From NCBI GenBank assembly GCA_910586355.1, contig CAJUHJ010000011.1:45674-109673 (forward strand): a DNA stretch of 64,000 bases. The letters run 5' to 3'. A program made the position numbers and the translations under genes. Below the pieces are notes generated by a model that was not told where the DNA came from, made no database searches, and saw nothing but the letters and a program-made list of their open reading frames with translations. The DNA is from an uncultured Lachnospiraceae bacterium (GTDB lineage Bacteria; Bacillota; Clostridia; Lachnospirales; Lachnospiraceae). Position 1 is the first letter of the stretch, and each line of letters begins with the position of its first letter. Positions 16,920 through 25,169 of this stretch are shown here, piece by piece.

Positions 16920-18372
16920 GATTCTTCTCCCCTTTTCGCCGCATTGCCTGTTCCAACGTATAAGCAGTGCGAATCATCTTTTTTTCTTCAAAACGATTTC
17001 CAATCAACTGCAAGCCAATCGGAAGACCGTTTTGATTTGTCCCAGCCGGAAGACACATTGCCGGAAGACCTGTCAGATTGGCTGATACGGTATATTGATC
17101 GCTCTGATACATCTTAAGCGGATTGTCTAAACTGCTGTCAGCTTTGGGCGCCACAGAAAAAGACGCCGGAGACAGCAGCACGTCAAACTGAGAAAATACC
17201 CGTTTAAATTCATTCTGAATACACGCTTTTGTACGAAGCGCTTTTAAATAATAATCCTCATAATAGCCCTCGCTCAGTACAAAAGCGCCTAACAAAAGAC
17301 GCCGCTTTACTTCTGTACCAAATCCTTCTGAACGGCTTTTTTTATACATCTGATGAAGTCCTTCATATGCTTCGGTACGATACCCATATTTTACTCCGTC
17401 AAACCGCGCTAAATTGGAACCGGCCTCCGCACAGGCAATCATATAATATGCAGGAACCGCATAATCCATCAGTCCCAAATCAAATTCCCTGACAATTGCG
17501 CCTCTTTCTTTTAACCGTTCTGCGGCAGTAAGTACAGCATTATGCACTTCACTGTCTAATTCGCTGTCAAAACAACTTATGGGAATACCGATTTTCATTC
17601 CTTCTACATTATCTATCAGAGCAGACGTAAAATCAAGAGCCGGCCTTTGAATTGATGTAGAATCCTTTTTGTCAAAAGAAGAAATGATTTCCAAAACTGC
17701 AGCACAGTCTGAAACATCTTTTGCAACCGGCCCCACCTGATCCATAGACGAAGCGTACGCGACCAGGCCGTACCGGGATACTGTGCCATACGTCGGCTTA
17801 ATTCCCGTCACACCGCAAAATGCGCCCGGCAGACGAATCGATCCTCCCGTGTCAGACCCAAGCGCATAACAGCACTCATTTGCCGCAACCGCAGCACAGG
17901 AACCCCCGGAAGAACCTCCGGCCACATGGTTTTGGTTCCATGGATTTTTTGTACCTCCAAAATAAGAAGTCTCCGACGTGCTCCCCATGGCAAATTCATC
18001 CATATTTGTTTTTCCAAGCAAAACGGCTCCTGCCTGTTCTAACTTTTGAACAGCCTCCGCCGTATAGGACGGAATAAAATGTTCCAACATTTTAGATCCG
18101 CAGGTCGTCCGCATTCCCTTTGTACACAAATTGTCCTTTACTGCCATGGGCACTCCGGCAAGTAAAGATTTCAATTCTCCATTTTTAATAGAATTTTGTA
18201 CTTGCTCAGCACGTTTTTTGGCATAAGCCTCGTCTACTGTAATAAAACAGTGGAGCGCCTCTTCTTTAGCGTTTATTGCTTCCATGGCGTCACAGACCGC
18301 TTCCATTACGGATACTTCCCCGGACTGAATTTTTTTCCCCAGCTCAAGAGCCGACAATTTCATAAGGTTCAT
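16903..18372 (-). CDS. gatA: Asp/Glu-tRNA amidotransferase subunit A
   Basis: Amidase subunit that releases ammonia from glutamine for GatB. The 489 aa contain the full amidase signature: the catalytic Lys in VPMAVKDNLCTKG, the Ser-rich GGSSGGSCAAV, and DTGGSIRLPGAFCGVTG (nucleophile Ser in the GGS of GSDTGGS). It overlaps gatC by 4 nt and gatB by 17 nt, so the three are translationally coupled. The N-terminus reads MNLMKLSALELGKKIQSGE; either the first ATG at 18372 (which forms the ATGA overlap) or the second one 9 nt later could be used. Confidence 0.97.
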   Translation of the reverse strand: MNLMKLSALELGKKIQSGEVSVMEAVCDAMEAINAKEEALHCFITVDEAYAKKRAEQVQNSIKNGELKSLLAGVPMAVKDNLCTKGMRTTCGSKMLEHFIPSYTAEAVQKLEQAGAVLLGKTNMDEFAMGSTSETSYFGGTKNPWNQNHVAGGSSGGSCAAVAANECCYALGSDTGGSIRLPGAFCGVTGIKPTYGTVSRYGLVAYASSMDQVGPVAKDVSDCAAVLEIISSFDKKDSTSIQRPALDFTSALIDNVEGMKIGIPISCFDSELDSEVHNAVLTAAERLKERGAIVREFDLGLMDYAVPAYYMIACAEAGSNLARFDGVKYGYRTEAYEGLHQMYKKSRSEGFGTEVKRRLLLGAFVLSEGYYEDYYLKALRTKACIQNEFKRVFSQFDVLLSPASFSVAPKADSSLDNPLKMYQSDQYTVSANLTGLPAMCLPAGTNQNGLPIGLQLIGNRFEEKKMIRTAYTLEQAMRRKGEKNHVKTV

Positions 18373-18701
18373 CTGGTATCCTCCCCTTCTATCGTCTTTG
18401 GAACTAAAAAACCACCCTCTTTTTTTTCTGGCGCATTCAAAAGAGCTGCTTTGCTGTTATCTCCATTTTCCACAATATCTTCCCGAAATACATTGCTAAA
18501 AGGACACATTTGATAATCCGGTTCTATCTCTGATGTGTCTAGTTCATTCAATTTATCCACATAAAAAAGCATTTCTTCTAAATCTCTTCTGGCGCGTTTT
18601 TTTTCTTCTTTTGTCAATTCAAGCTTTGCCAAAATCCCTAAATACCCGATGATTTCATCTGTAATCTTTTCTAACTTATGATTTCGCTTTATATTTTCCA
18701 T
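18369..18701 (-). CDS. gatC: Asp/Glu-tRNA amidotransferase subunit C
   Basis: Small subunit that wraps GatA and GatB together. The protein is 110 aa, slightly longer than the usual 95-100. It has the typical GatC pattern ITDEIIGYLGILAKLELTKE, then DLEEMLFYVDKLNELDTSEI and a C-terminal FREDIVENGDNSKAAL segment. It is the first gene of the gat cluster, with a promoter at 18743-18771 and a possible terminator of the upstream GNAT gene in between. Confidence 0.93.
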   Translation of the reverse strand: MENIKRNHKLEKITDEIIGYLGILAKLELTKEEKKRARRDLEEMLFYVDKLNELDTSEIEPDYQMCPFSNVFREDIVENGDNSKAALLNAPEKKEGGFLVPKTIEGEDTR

Positions 18702-18742
18702 AATTTCACCTTACGTTTTATATAGAGATATTTTTAAAACCT

Positions 18743-18771
18743 ATGGTAAACGGAAAGTATCTATAAGTCAA
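18743..18771 (-). promoter_or_regulatory. gatC promoter
   Basis: TTGACT (18766-18771) and TACCAT (18743-18748) with a 17-nt spacer, about 40 nt before the gatC start. Confidence 0.5.
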
Positions 18772-18773
18772 GC

Positions 18774-18842
18774 AAAAGAAAACCATATTTCATTTGGATA
18801 CCTTTGCGCTTTTTAAAACGGCTTACCCTGAAATATGGTTTT
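18774..18842 (-). terminator. long inverted repeat, probable terminator of the fructose/GNAT unit
   Basis: AAAACCATATTTCA at 18779-18792 is repeated as its exact reverse complement at 18829-18842, giving a 14-bp stem with a 36-nt loop. On the minus strand it is followed by CTTTTG. It lies between the end of the GNAT gene and the gatC promoter. The large loop is unusual for an intrinsic terminator. Confidence 0.45.
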
Positions 18843-18863
18843 GCTTTTTATCCTTTATTATTT

Positions 18864-19316
18864 TCACTCTTTCCCATCCGTCTGCGGCGAACGTTCCCAT
18901 ATCAAAGTAACTTCCTGTTCTGCCGTACTCGCGTCTATTCCTTTTGATACGACAGACAATCCTTCTCTTTTATAAAAATCTGCCGCACGCTGGTTTTTTT
19001 GATAGACTGTTAATGTAAACGACGGGTATATTTTTTTGATATATTCTAAGAGAGATTTCCCAATCCCCATAGAACGATACTGTTCATCCACAAAAATCCC
19101 AGCCAGATAATTACCGGTCATGCCGGCAAATCCCTGTATTTGATTCTCCTTTTCATATACATAAACATCTGCGTCAGGCATCTGCTTTTGTACAGACGGA
19201 TACTGCGATATCCAATATTTTTTCGGAATAAAATGATGCGCATTTATATTCGCTTCTAACCAAATCTGCATAATACTTCCAATATCTTTCGGCTCAAATT
19301 TTCTTATCATAACCAA
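18864..19316 (-). CDS. GNAT-family N-acetyltransferase, 150 aa
   Basis: Transfers an acyl group from acyl-CoA to an amine; the substrate is unknown. The acetyl-CoA loop is EQYRSMGIGKSLLEYIK (Q/RxxGxG/A type), followed by the C-terminal YQKNQRAADFYKREGL strand-helix typical of YjaB/PhnO-like members. AAAGG is 8 nt from a TTG at 19316, which reads TTG-GTT-ATG. The TTG is the better-spaced start, and the ATG at 19310 is the alternative. It is the last gene after the fructose regulator (31-nt gap), so it may simply be read through from that operon. Confidence 0.82.
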   Translation of the reverse strand: MVMIRKFEPKDIGSIMQIWLEANINAHHFIPKKYWISQYPSVQKQMPDADVYVYEKENQIQGFAGMTGNYLAGIFVDEQYRSMGIGKSLLEYIKKIYPSFTLTVYQKNQRAADFYKREGLSVVSKGIDASTAEQEVTLIWERSPQTDGKE

Positions 19317-19347
19317 ACGAAAAACCTTTCTTATTTTACTGCTTTTA

Positions 19348-20094
19348 TCACTGGCACAACAATACCTCTGCCCCTTCTAAAAAGCCGTCCGGCTGTTCAT
19401 CTGACAAAATTATCCCTCCTAAAACAGGAGCAAACGTCACAGAACTTACAGTATGAAACTTACTATGGTCACAAAGGATATATGCCTTTTTACACTGCTC
19501 AAACGCTGTTTTTTTTACCAACGCTTCATTTGCATCCGGCGTGGTAAATCCTGCCGTCTGACTGACGCCGTTCGTCCCGAAAAATCCTTTTGTAAAATGA
19601 TACTCTTTTAACATAAGCACAGCCGAAGTCCCTACGACTGCTTCCGTAGAACTTTTTAACGTCCCTCCAATTAAAATTACATTTCTTCCATCTGCAGCCA
19701 GTCTTTGCGCATGGGCAACTGCATTTGTTACAAAAACAGCGTCCACTGCTCCCAAAAAATCAATTATATATCCTGTTGTCGTCCCCGCGTCCAAATACAC
19801 AAAATCCTGCGGCTCTATCAAAGAAGCCGCATATTTTGCAATCTGTTTTTTCTCTTCCTTAAAACATTCTGATTTCTGGGCTACGGTCGGCTCCGCAGAC
19901 GAATAAATATGGTCCGCAGATACCGCCCCGCCAAATACTTTGACTAATTTTCCTGCATTATCCAAAACAATAATATCTCTTCTTGCCGTTGACTCCGAAA
20001 TATCCAAAAGTTTTGACAATTCTGTAACCGTAATGCTCTTTTTTTCCTCCAGGAGATTTAAAATCTGCCTGTGCCGCTCTTTCGATAACATCAT
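19348..20094 (-). CDS. fruR: DeoR-family transcriptional regulator, probable fructose-operon repressor
   Basis: The N-terminal DeoR HTH (about residues 4-58: RHRQILNLLEEKKSITVTEL, then DISESTARRDI) is followed by the sugar-phosphate-binding DeoRC domain (about 75-232) with YLDAGTTTG and ILCDHSKF. The 248-aa length is standard. In most Firmicutes the fru regulator is the first gene of the operon; here it comes after fruK-fruA-HPr, 19 nt downstream of the HPr gene. By family, the expected effector is fructose-1-phosphate. The likely operator is the three TTTGA repeats with 10-bp spacing at the fruK promoter. Confidence 0.85.
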   Translation of the reverse strand: MMLSKERHRQILNLLEEKKSITVTELSKLLDISESTARRDIIVLDNAGKLVKVFGGAVSADHIYSSAEPTVAQKSECFKEEKKQIAKYAASLIEPQDFVYLDAGTTTGYIIDFLGAVDAVFVTNAVAHAQRLAADGRNVILIGGTLKSSTEAVVGTSAVLMLKEYHFTKGFFGTNGVSQTAGFTTPDANEALVKKTAFEQCKKAYILCDHSKFHTVSSVTFAPVLGGIILSDEQPDGFLEGAEVLLCQ

Positions 20095-20113
20095 TTCCTC
20101 TTATCCGTTCAAC

Positions 20114-20371
20114 TTATAAATTGTCCTGCATAAATTTGCTGACTGCTTCATAAGCCGCCTCTTCATCTTCTCCATCAAAAGTAAGGACGACCTCTTCCCC
20201 TTTTTTCACGCCAAGTCCCATAATCCCAAAAATCTTTTTGCAGTCTCCTTCTTTGCCGTCTTTCGAAATTTTCATACTGCATGAAAATCCTTTTGCCGCC
20301 TTTACCAGCTCACCTGCCGGACGTGCATGAATCCCTTCAGAATCTGTAATAACATACGTAAATTTTTTCAT
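20114..20371 (-). CDS. ptsH: HPr-like phosphocarrier of the fructose operon, lacking Ser46
   Basis: HPr passes phosphate from enzyme I to PTS EIIA domains through His15, which is present (SEGIHARPAGELVKAAKGF). The 85-aa length is normal. Counting from His15, the position of the regulatory Ser46 (KSIMGVMSLG in Bacillus subtilis) is Lys in KKIFGIMGLGVKKGEE, so HPr kinase/phosphorylase should not be able to phosphorylate it. It would then have no role as the CcpA co-repressor. Crh is the opposite case: it keeps Ser46 and loses His15. It lies 23 nt after fruA, so it probably serves as a dedicated carrier for FruA. A regular HPr is expected elsewhere in the genome. Confidence 0.92.
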   Translation of the reverse strand: MKKFTYVITDSEGIHARPAGELVKAAKGFSCSMKISKDGKEGDCKKIFGIMGLGVKKGEEVVLTFDGEDEEAAYEAVSKFMQDNL

Positions 20372-20394
20372 AGTAAAATCTCCTTTTTATTTTT

Positions 20395-22311
20395 TTATAA
20401 TTCTACTGGTTTTTTTAATACTCCAAGCAAAACGGTTGATACAAACGTCCCGGCTGCCAGCGCCGCTACATACATCGTGGCATTTCCAACAACGGGGAAC
20501 ACAAAAATTCCACCATGCGGAGCCATCAATGTACATTGAAACAACATTGACAATGCGCCGGCCGTACCGGAGCCTATCACGCATGCAGGAAGCACACGCA
20601 GCGGATCGGACGCCGCAAACGGAATCGCGCCTTCTGTAATAAACGCAAGGCCCATAATAAAGTTTGCCGGTCCAGACTCCCTTTCTTCTTTGGTAAATTT
20701 CTTTTTGAACAGAATCGTCGCAAGAGCGATTGCACACGGCGGCGTCATACCGCCAATCATAACTGCCGCCATAACATCATAATTTCCTGCTGCAATTGCC
20801 GCCGTACCAAACACATAAGCCGCTTTATTGAACGGACCTCCCATATCAATCGCCATCATACCGCCTAAGATAACTCCAAGCGCTACTTTACTTGAACCGC
20901 CCATACTCATCAAACCATTGTTTAACGCCGTATTGATACCGCCCATCACAGGCTCTATAATAAACGACATAAAAAGTCCCATGATTAAAATGCCTGCCAA
21001 CGGATAAATCAGCACCGGAGCAATTTTTTCCAAAAATTCAGGAAGGCGGCCACAGATATTTCGTAACAATAAAATCACATAACCAGCCAAAAATCCGGCG
21101 GCCAGCGCGCCAAGAAATCCTGATTTTCCACCTGCAGCCAGCATACCGCCTGCAAAACCAAGCGCAAGCGCCGGCCTGTCGCCGATTGCCATTGCAATAA
21201 ATCCCGCCAGCACTGGAAGCATAAACCCAAACGCCGTATCTCCCAGACTTTTCAGCCATGCGGCAGCCGGTGAAATCGAACCGAAATTGGAACGTTCTGC
21301 TATATCCAACGCTTCCATATCCACACAAATCCCATCAATTAAAAAGGCTAATGCAATTAAAATACCGCCGCCCACGACAAACGGAAGCATATGGGACACT
21401 CCATTCATAAGCTGCGTATAAATCTGATGTCCGATTCCCCTGCCCTTTTTATTTACCGAAACCGAAGGCTTTGCGCCAGCTGCGGCATGATAAATCTTAA
21501 CATCTCCGGATATGGCACGATCCAATAATTCACCCGCCTTACTGATTCCATCGGACACTTGACATTCTATTACTTTTTTGCCGTCAAAACGCTCCATCGG
21601 CACCTGCGCATCGGCTGCGACAATAATGCAGTCTGCTTCTTCAATTTCCTGTTCTGTCAGCACATTTTTTGCACCGCCAGAACCTCTTGTTTCAATTTTA
21701 ACAAAACATTGCCGTTCCTTTGCCGCCTTCTCAATTCCCTCAGCAGCCATATAAGTATGTGCAATTCCCGTCGGGCAAGACGTAACTGCCAAAATTTTTA
21801 CTTTTGAAGATCCTGAAATCCCAGTATCTAAAAGCCGCTCGTCAATACTCTTTTTTTCTTCATCTGCCTGATCGATTATTGCCAGAAATTCGTCTACGGA
21901 AGAGGCATTGCGCAGATGGTCTGCAAATTCCTCATCCATCATCAAAACAGACAATTTACTCAGTACATCAAGATGAACGTTATCTTTTGTATTCGGAGCT
22001 GCAATCAGAAAAATCAGGCTGACCGGCTCGCCGTCTAACGCATCAAACTCTACGCCGTCTTTTACAACCATTGCTGCAAGTCCGGGGCTTTTCACTGCGT
22101 CACATTTTCCATGCGGAATTGCAATCCCTTCCCCGATTCCGGTCGTGCTTTCTTCTTCTCTTGCATAAACCTGCCTGCGGTAGACTTCCTTATCATTGAT
22201 TTTACCACTTTTTACCATTAAATCAACCGCTATATCTAACGCTTCGTCCTTACTTTTGGGCGATTCCGATAGAGAAATACTACGCTTATCCAATAAGTCT
22301 GTTATCCTCAT
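20395..22311 (-). CDS. fruA: PTS fructose transporter subunit EIIABC
   Basis: Imports fructose and phosphorylates it to fructose-1-phosphate. The 638 aa hold EIIA (about 1-150, phospho-His67 in GIAIPHGK), EIIB-fru (about 170-262, phospho-Cys179 in VTSCPTGIAHTYMAAE), and the membrane EIIC domain (about 290-638) with around nine hydrophobic segments. Its start overlaps the fruK stop (the A at 22311 is shared), and the HPr-like gene follows after 23 nt. The A-B-C order in a single chain is typical of Firmicutes FruA. Confidence 0.95.
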   Translation of the reverse strand: MRITDLLDKRSISLSESPKSKDEALDIAVDLMVKSGKINDKEVYRRQVYAREEESTTGIGEGIAIPHGKCDAVKSPGLAAMVVKDGVEFDALDGEPVSLIFLIAAPNTKDNVHLDVLSKLSVLMMDEEFADHLRNASSVDEFLAIIDQADEEKKSIDERLLDTGISGSSKVKILAVTSCPTGIAHTYMAAEGIEKAAKERQCFVKIETRGSGGAKNVLTEQEIEEADCIIVAADAQVPMERFDGKKVIECQVSDGISKAGELLDRAISGDVKIYHAAAGAKPSVSVNKKGRGIGHQIYTQLMNGVSHMLPFVVGGGILIALAFLIDGICVDMEALDIAERSNFGSISPAAAWLKSLGDTAFGFMLPVLAGFIAMAIGDRPALALGFAGGMLAAGGKSGFLGALAAGFLAGYVILLLRNICGRLPEFLEKIAPVLIYPLAGILIMGLFMSFIIEPVMGGINTALNNGLMSMGGSSKVALGVILGGMMAIDMGGPFNKAAYVFGTAAIAAGNYDVMAAVMIGGMTPPCAIALATILFKKKFTKEERESGPANFIMGLAFITEGAIPFAASDPLRVLPACVIGSGTAGALSMLFQCTLMAPHGGIFVFPVVGNATMYVAALAAGTFVSTVLLGVLKKPVEL

Positions 22312-23228
22312 TACTGCTCCTCCTTTACCATCTGTTGATAAACCGCTTCTATTTCCTGTTTTGTTGCCAGAAAATCTGAAAATGCACTGGCGCTTCCGGC
22401 AGAAACCCCCATATAAAACGCATAATTGTAATCTCTTTTTTCCAACCAGCCAAAAAGGAATCCCGCAACCATAGAATCTCCCGCGCCCACTCCGTTTCTA
22501 AGCGTTCCTTTTGGCGCAGGCGTATTTAAAACTGTCCCATCCTCCGCCAAAAATACAGCGCCGTCTGCTGCCATAGATACTAAAACATTACGCGCGCCCA
22601 TTTCCTGTAATTGTCTGGCATAATGGATGATTTCTTCTCTGGAACAAAGAGAAACTCCAAAAATTTCTTCCAGTTCATGCTGGTTTGGCTTTACCAAAAA
22701 CGGACGGTACTCAAGCACATGAACCAATAAATCTTTTGTCGCGTCTACCACAGAAAAAATCCCTTTTCCCTGCAGCTTTTGCATAATCCTGCTGTAAATA
22801 TCGTCTGGTATGGAAGAAGGGATACTTCCGGCAAGCACTATAATATCTCCTTCCTTTAGTGCATTTAATTTCTCCATCAGCGCGTCGACATCCTGTGCAG
22901 TAATGTCTGGCCCACAGCCGTTTATCTCCGTTCCATCAATTGACTTCAATTTTAAGTTAATTCTTGAAAACCCATCCGCAATTGGAATGAAATCAGATGT
23001 TACGCCCATTTTTCCAATTCTTCTGACAATCTCTTCTCCCGTAAATCCCGCGACAAATCCAAGCGCTGTATTTTCAATCCCCAGATTTGAAAGCACCATA
23101 GATACATTCAGTCCCTTTCCTCCCGGAAGCATTAACTCAGAAGCCGTACGGTTTGTCAGCCCAAGTTTAAAATCATCTACTGATACGATATAATCCAGCG
23201 ATGGATTAAAAGTAACCGTATAAATCAT
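22311..23228 (-). CDS. fruK: 1-phosphofructokinase
   Basis: Phosphorylates fructose-1-phosphate to fructose-1,6-bisphosphate, the step after FruA. I start it at 23228 (MIYTVTFNPSLDY), since GGAGG precedes that ATG by about 7 nt; an in-frame ATG 21 nt further upstream would put the ribosome-binding site inside the gene. The 305-aa PfkB-family protein has the N-terminal GGKGLNVSMVLSNLG motif and the C-terminal anion-hole and catalytic base motif NGVGAGDSMVAGFL. First gene of the fructose operon, with a promoter carrying TTTGA repeats. Confidence 0.95.
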   Translation of the reverse strand: MIYTVTFNPSLDYIVSVDDFKLGLTNRTASELMLPGGKGLNVSMVLSNLGIENTALGFVAGFTGEEIVRRIGKMGVTSDFIPIADGFSRINLKLKSIDGTEINGCGPDITAQDVDALMEKLNALKEGDIIVLAGSIPSSIPDDIYSRIMQKLQGKGIFSVVDATKDLLVHVLEYRPFLVKPNQHELEEIFGVSLCSREEIIHYARQLQEMGARNVLVSMAADGAVFLAEDGTVLNTPAPKGTLRNGVGAGDSMVAGFLFGWLEKRDYNYAFYMGVSAGSASAFSDFLATKQEIEAVYQQMVKEEQ

Positions 23229-23260
23229 CTTTTTTCCTCCCTGTTTCATTTGATGATTCT

Positions 23261-23294
23261 ATTTTATACTCAAACTTCTTCAAAGTCAATCAAA
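23261..23294 (-). promoter_or_regulatory. fruK promoter with three TTTGA operator-like repeats
   Basis: TTGACT (23284-23289) and TAAAAT (23261-23266) with a 17-nt spacer. On the minus strand TTTGA occurs three times at exactly 10-bp intervals (plus-strand TCAAA beginning at 23270, 23280 and 23290), spanning the -35 and spacer. Evenly phased short repeats over the promoter fit a DeoR-type repressor site, presumably for the operon's own regulator. Confidence 0.6.
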
Positions 23295-23454
23295 CTATTC
23301 CACAAAAATTCAGGTTTCGAATTGGTTGGTTTGCACAAATATGAATTATTTTGAATGAATTTGACTTTCATTTTCTCTTCTTCTGTCCTCCTCTTCACGC
23401 CTTTCTCTAATTTCCTGGTGTGTAATCACCCGCCACATTGACAACAAATGAAGC

Positions 23455-23483
23455 TTAACAACATCAGCCATCCATGTTATAAT
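23455..23483 (+). promoter_or_regulatory. promoter of the 201-aa anchored protein gene
   Basis: TTAACA (23455-23460) and TATAAT (23478-23483) with a 17-nt spacer, 25 nt before the ATG at 23509. Confidence 0.6.
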
Positions 23484-23508
23484 GAACAAAAAAGGAGGAG
23501 ATTTTTAC

Positions 23509-24114
23509 ATGGCAAAAATCAAAAAAACAATATTTATTATCCTAGCGGTATTGGCAGCAGTAGGATTATTAAGCGCCCTACAAATTCTCATTCACCGTTT
23601 CAACAATCCCATAGATCAGCCAGGGCCGGACATTTCAGGAAACGCCTGCCTAATCTGGGGCGCAGAAGAGAACGAATCCGCCATTATCCCGGCAAAAGCT
23701 TCGCTGACGCGAAAACATTACGTGTTTGGCAACAATGATGACGGCATTTGTCTAAACAAGCTGCAGATAGCCGACCGGAAATTTTCGGATGGAGACACAT
23801 GGATATACTGGAATATGATGCAAAATGAACAAGGAGCGGCTATTGATATTTCAGGAGATGAAGATTTTAATTTCTTCTATTCGTCGGCAGACATGGACAT
23901 TTTGATTTTCGGAGTTTGTGACGCTTCCCGCATGATAGACGGCGATTCTAACTTGAATCTTTCGGGCAAAAAAGCTGTCCTTGTTATGCCGGCAGACAAC
24001 AGAAAAACCGCGCATAACGCACTTTACAAAGCGCGCAGCGCGGGAAAATCCGGAGAATTCCTAAAAGAATGGCTTGCAGAAAATCAGCTGGAGGATTTGT
24101 TTTCATTTCCATAG
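23509..24114 (+). CDS. membrane-anchored or secreted protein of unknown function, 201 aa
   Basis: I do not recognise the family. The start is the ATG at 23509, preceded by AAAGGAGGAG; an upstream in-frame ATG lacks such a site. An N-terminal Lys-rich stretch and hydrophobic segment (MAKIKKTIFIILAVLAAVGL, then LSALQILI) form an uncleaved anchor or signal peptide. The rest (about 30-201) is a polar, probably extracytoplasmic domain with GPDISGNACLIWGAEENES and DDGICLNKLQIADRK. It is a single gene on the plus strand ending 6 nt from the convergent bioB gene, with no terminator in between, so antisense overlap of the two transcripts is likely. Confidence 0.72.
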   Translation: MAKIKKTIFIILAVLAAVGLLSALQILIHRFNNPIDQPGPDISGNACLIWGAEENESAIIPAKASLTRKHYVFGNNDDGICLNKLQIADRKFSDGDTWIYWNMMQNEQGAAIDISGDEDFNFFYSSADMDILIFGVCDASRMIDGDSNLNLSGKKAVLVMPADNRKTAHNALYKARSAGKSGEFLKEWLAENQLEDLFSFP

Positions 24115-24120
24115 AATCTG

Positions 24121-25101
24121 TTAGGCAGTTTCATCATCCGAAAGCCCGACTTTATATCCAATCTCCTTTAACATCTGCATATCTGTTTCTACGGTAATGC
24201 CTGCCGTTGTCAGCATATCACCGGAAATTGCAGCGTTTGCTCCTGACAAAAACAGGCTTTTTCCTTTGTCTGGAAGCAGTCCGCGTCCGCCTGCAAGCCG
24301 GATAAACGCATCTGGAAGAATAAAACGGTAAACTGCAACGATCCGGCGCATATCTTCCTCAGTTAGTTTTTTATTTTTCTCAAACGGTGTTCCCTTAATC
24401 GGATTTAACAGATTGATGGGAACACTTTTTATTTCAAGCTCTCTTAAGGCAAACGCCATATCAATCCTGTCTTCCGGCGTTTCGCCCAGGCCCATAATGC
24501 CGCCGCTGCACACAGAAAGCCCCGCTCTTTGCGCCGCACGAATCGCGGCGGTTTTATCTTCAAATGTATGCGTTGTACAGACTTTTGGGAAAAATTTCTG
24601 CGACGTTTCTAAATTGTTATGTGCTCTTAAAGCTCCAGCTTTTTTTAATTTTTGAAACTGTTCTTCTTCCAACAGCCCAAACGAAACACATACAGAAAGA
24701 TTTGTCTCTTTTTGGATTACCCGGATGGTATCGCACATCTGATTTACTTCCTCATCAGACAGGCGTTTTCCTGAAGTGACAATGGAATAGCGCAGCACGC
24801 CCTGGCTGTCATTTTGTTTTGCCAAAGCCAAAATCTCTTCCTCAGAAAGAAGCGGATATTCCACTGCATTGGTATGATTATGTGCGGACTGTGCGCAAAA
24901 ACGGCAGTTTTCCGAACACCTGCCGCTTTTGCCATTGATAATCGTACAAATATCAAATAAATTCCCACAAAAGCGCCTGCGTATTTCATTGGCTGCCTCA
25001 CAGAAAGGAATGAGCGGAGCCTCATATAATTTCAGCGCTTCTTCTTTTGTAATCTGTTTTCCCTGTATTACTTCATTTTTCAATATTTCTATATCTATCA
25101 T
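24121..25101 (-). CDS. bioB: biotin synthase
   Basis: Radical SAM enzyme that inserts sulfur into dethiobiotin to form biotin. The 326 aa include the 4Fe-4S motif CSENCRFC (Cys62, Cys66, Cys69), the SIVTSGKR and HNLETS-like (AHNNLETSQKFFPKVCTTHT) substrate region, GGIMGLGETPEDR, the PINLLNPIKGTP loop, and IRLAGGR, where Arg is a ligand to the 2Fe-2S cluster. No other biotin gene lies nearby, so either the rest of the pathway is elsewhere or the strain scavenges dethiobiotin. The promoter is weak by eye. Confidence 0.93.
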   Translation of the reverse strand: MIDIEILKNEVIQGKQITKEEALKLYEAPLIPFCEAANEIRRRFCGNLFDICTIINGKSGRCSENCRFCAQSAHNHTNAVEYPLLSEEEILALAKQNDSQGVLRYSIVTSGKRLSDEEVNQMCDTIRVIQKETNLSVCVSFGLLEEEQFQKLKKAGALRAHNNLETSQKFFPKVCTTHTFEDKTAAIRAAQRAGLSVCSGGIMGLGETPEDRIDMAFALRELEIKSVPINLLNPIKGTPFEKNKKLTEEDMRRIVAVYRFILPDAFIRLAGGRGLLPDKGKSLFLSGANAAISGDMLTTAGITVETDMQMLKEIGYKVGLSDDETA

Positions 25102-25169
25102 TTGAATGTACCCCCTGTTCTATAACATATTGCCACACTCACGCACAATCGTCAACCAAAAAAATAAAA

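Noticed and set aside
25102..25169. BirA or biotin-responsive element before bioB
   Set aside because: No dyad or riboswitch-like structure was visible; only a weak promoter (TTGACG with CAATAT).
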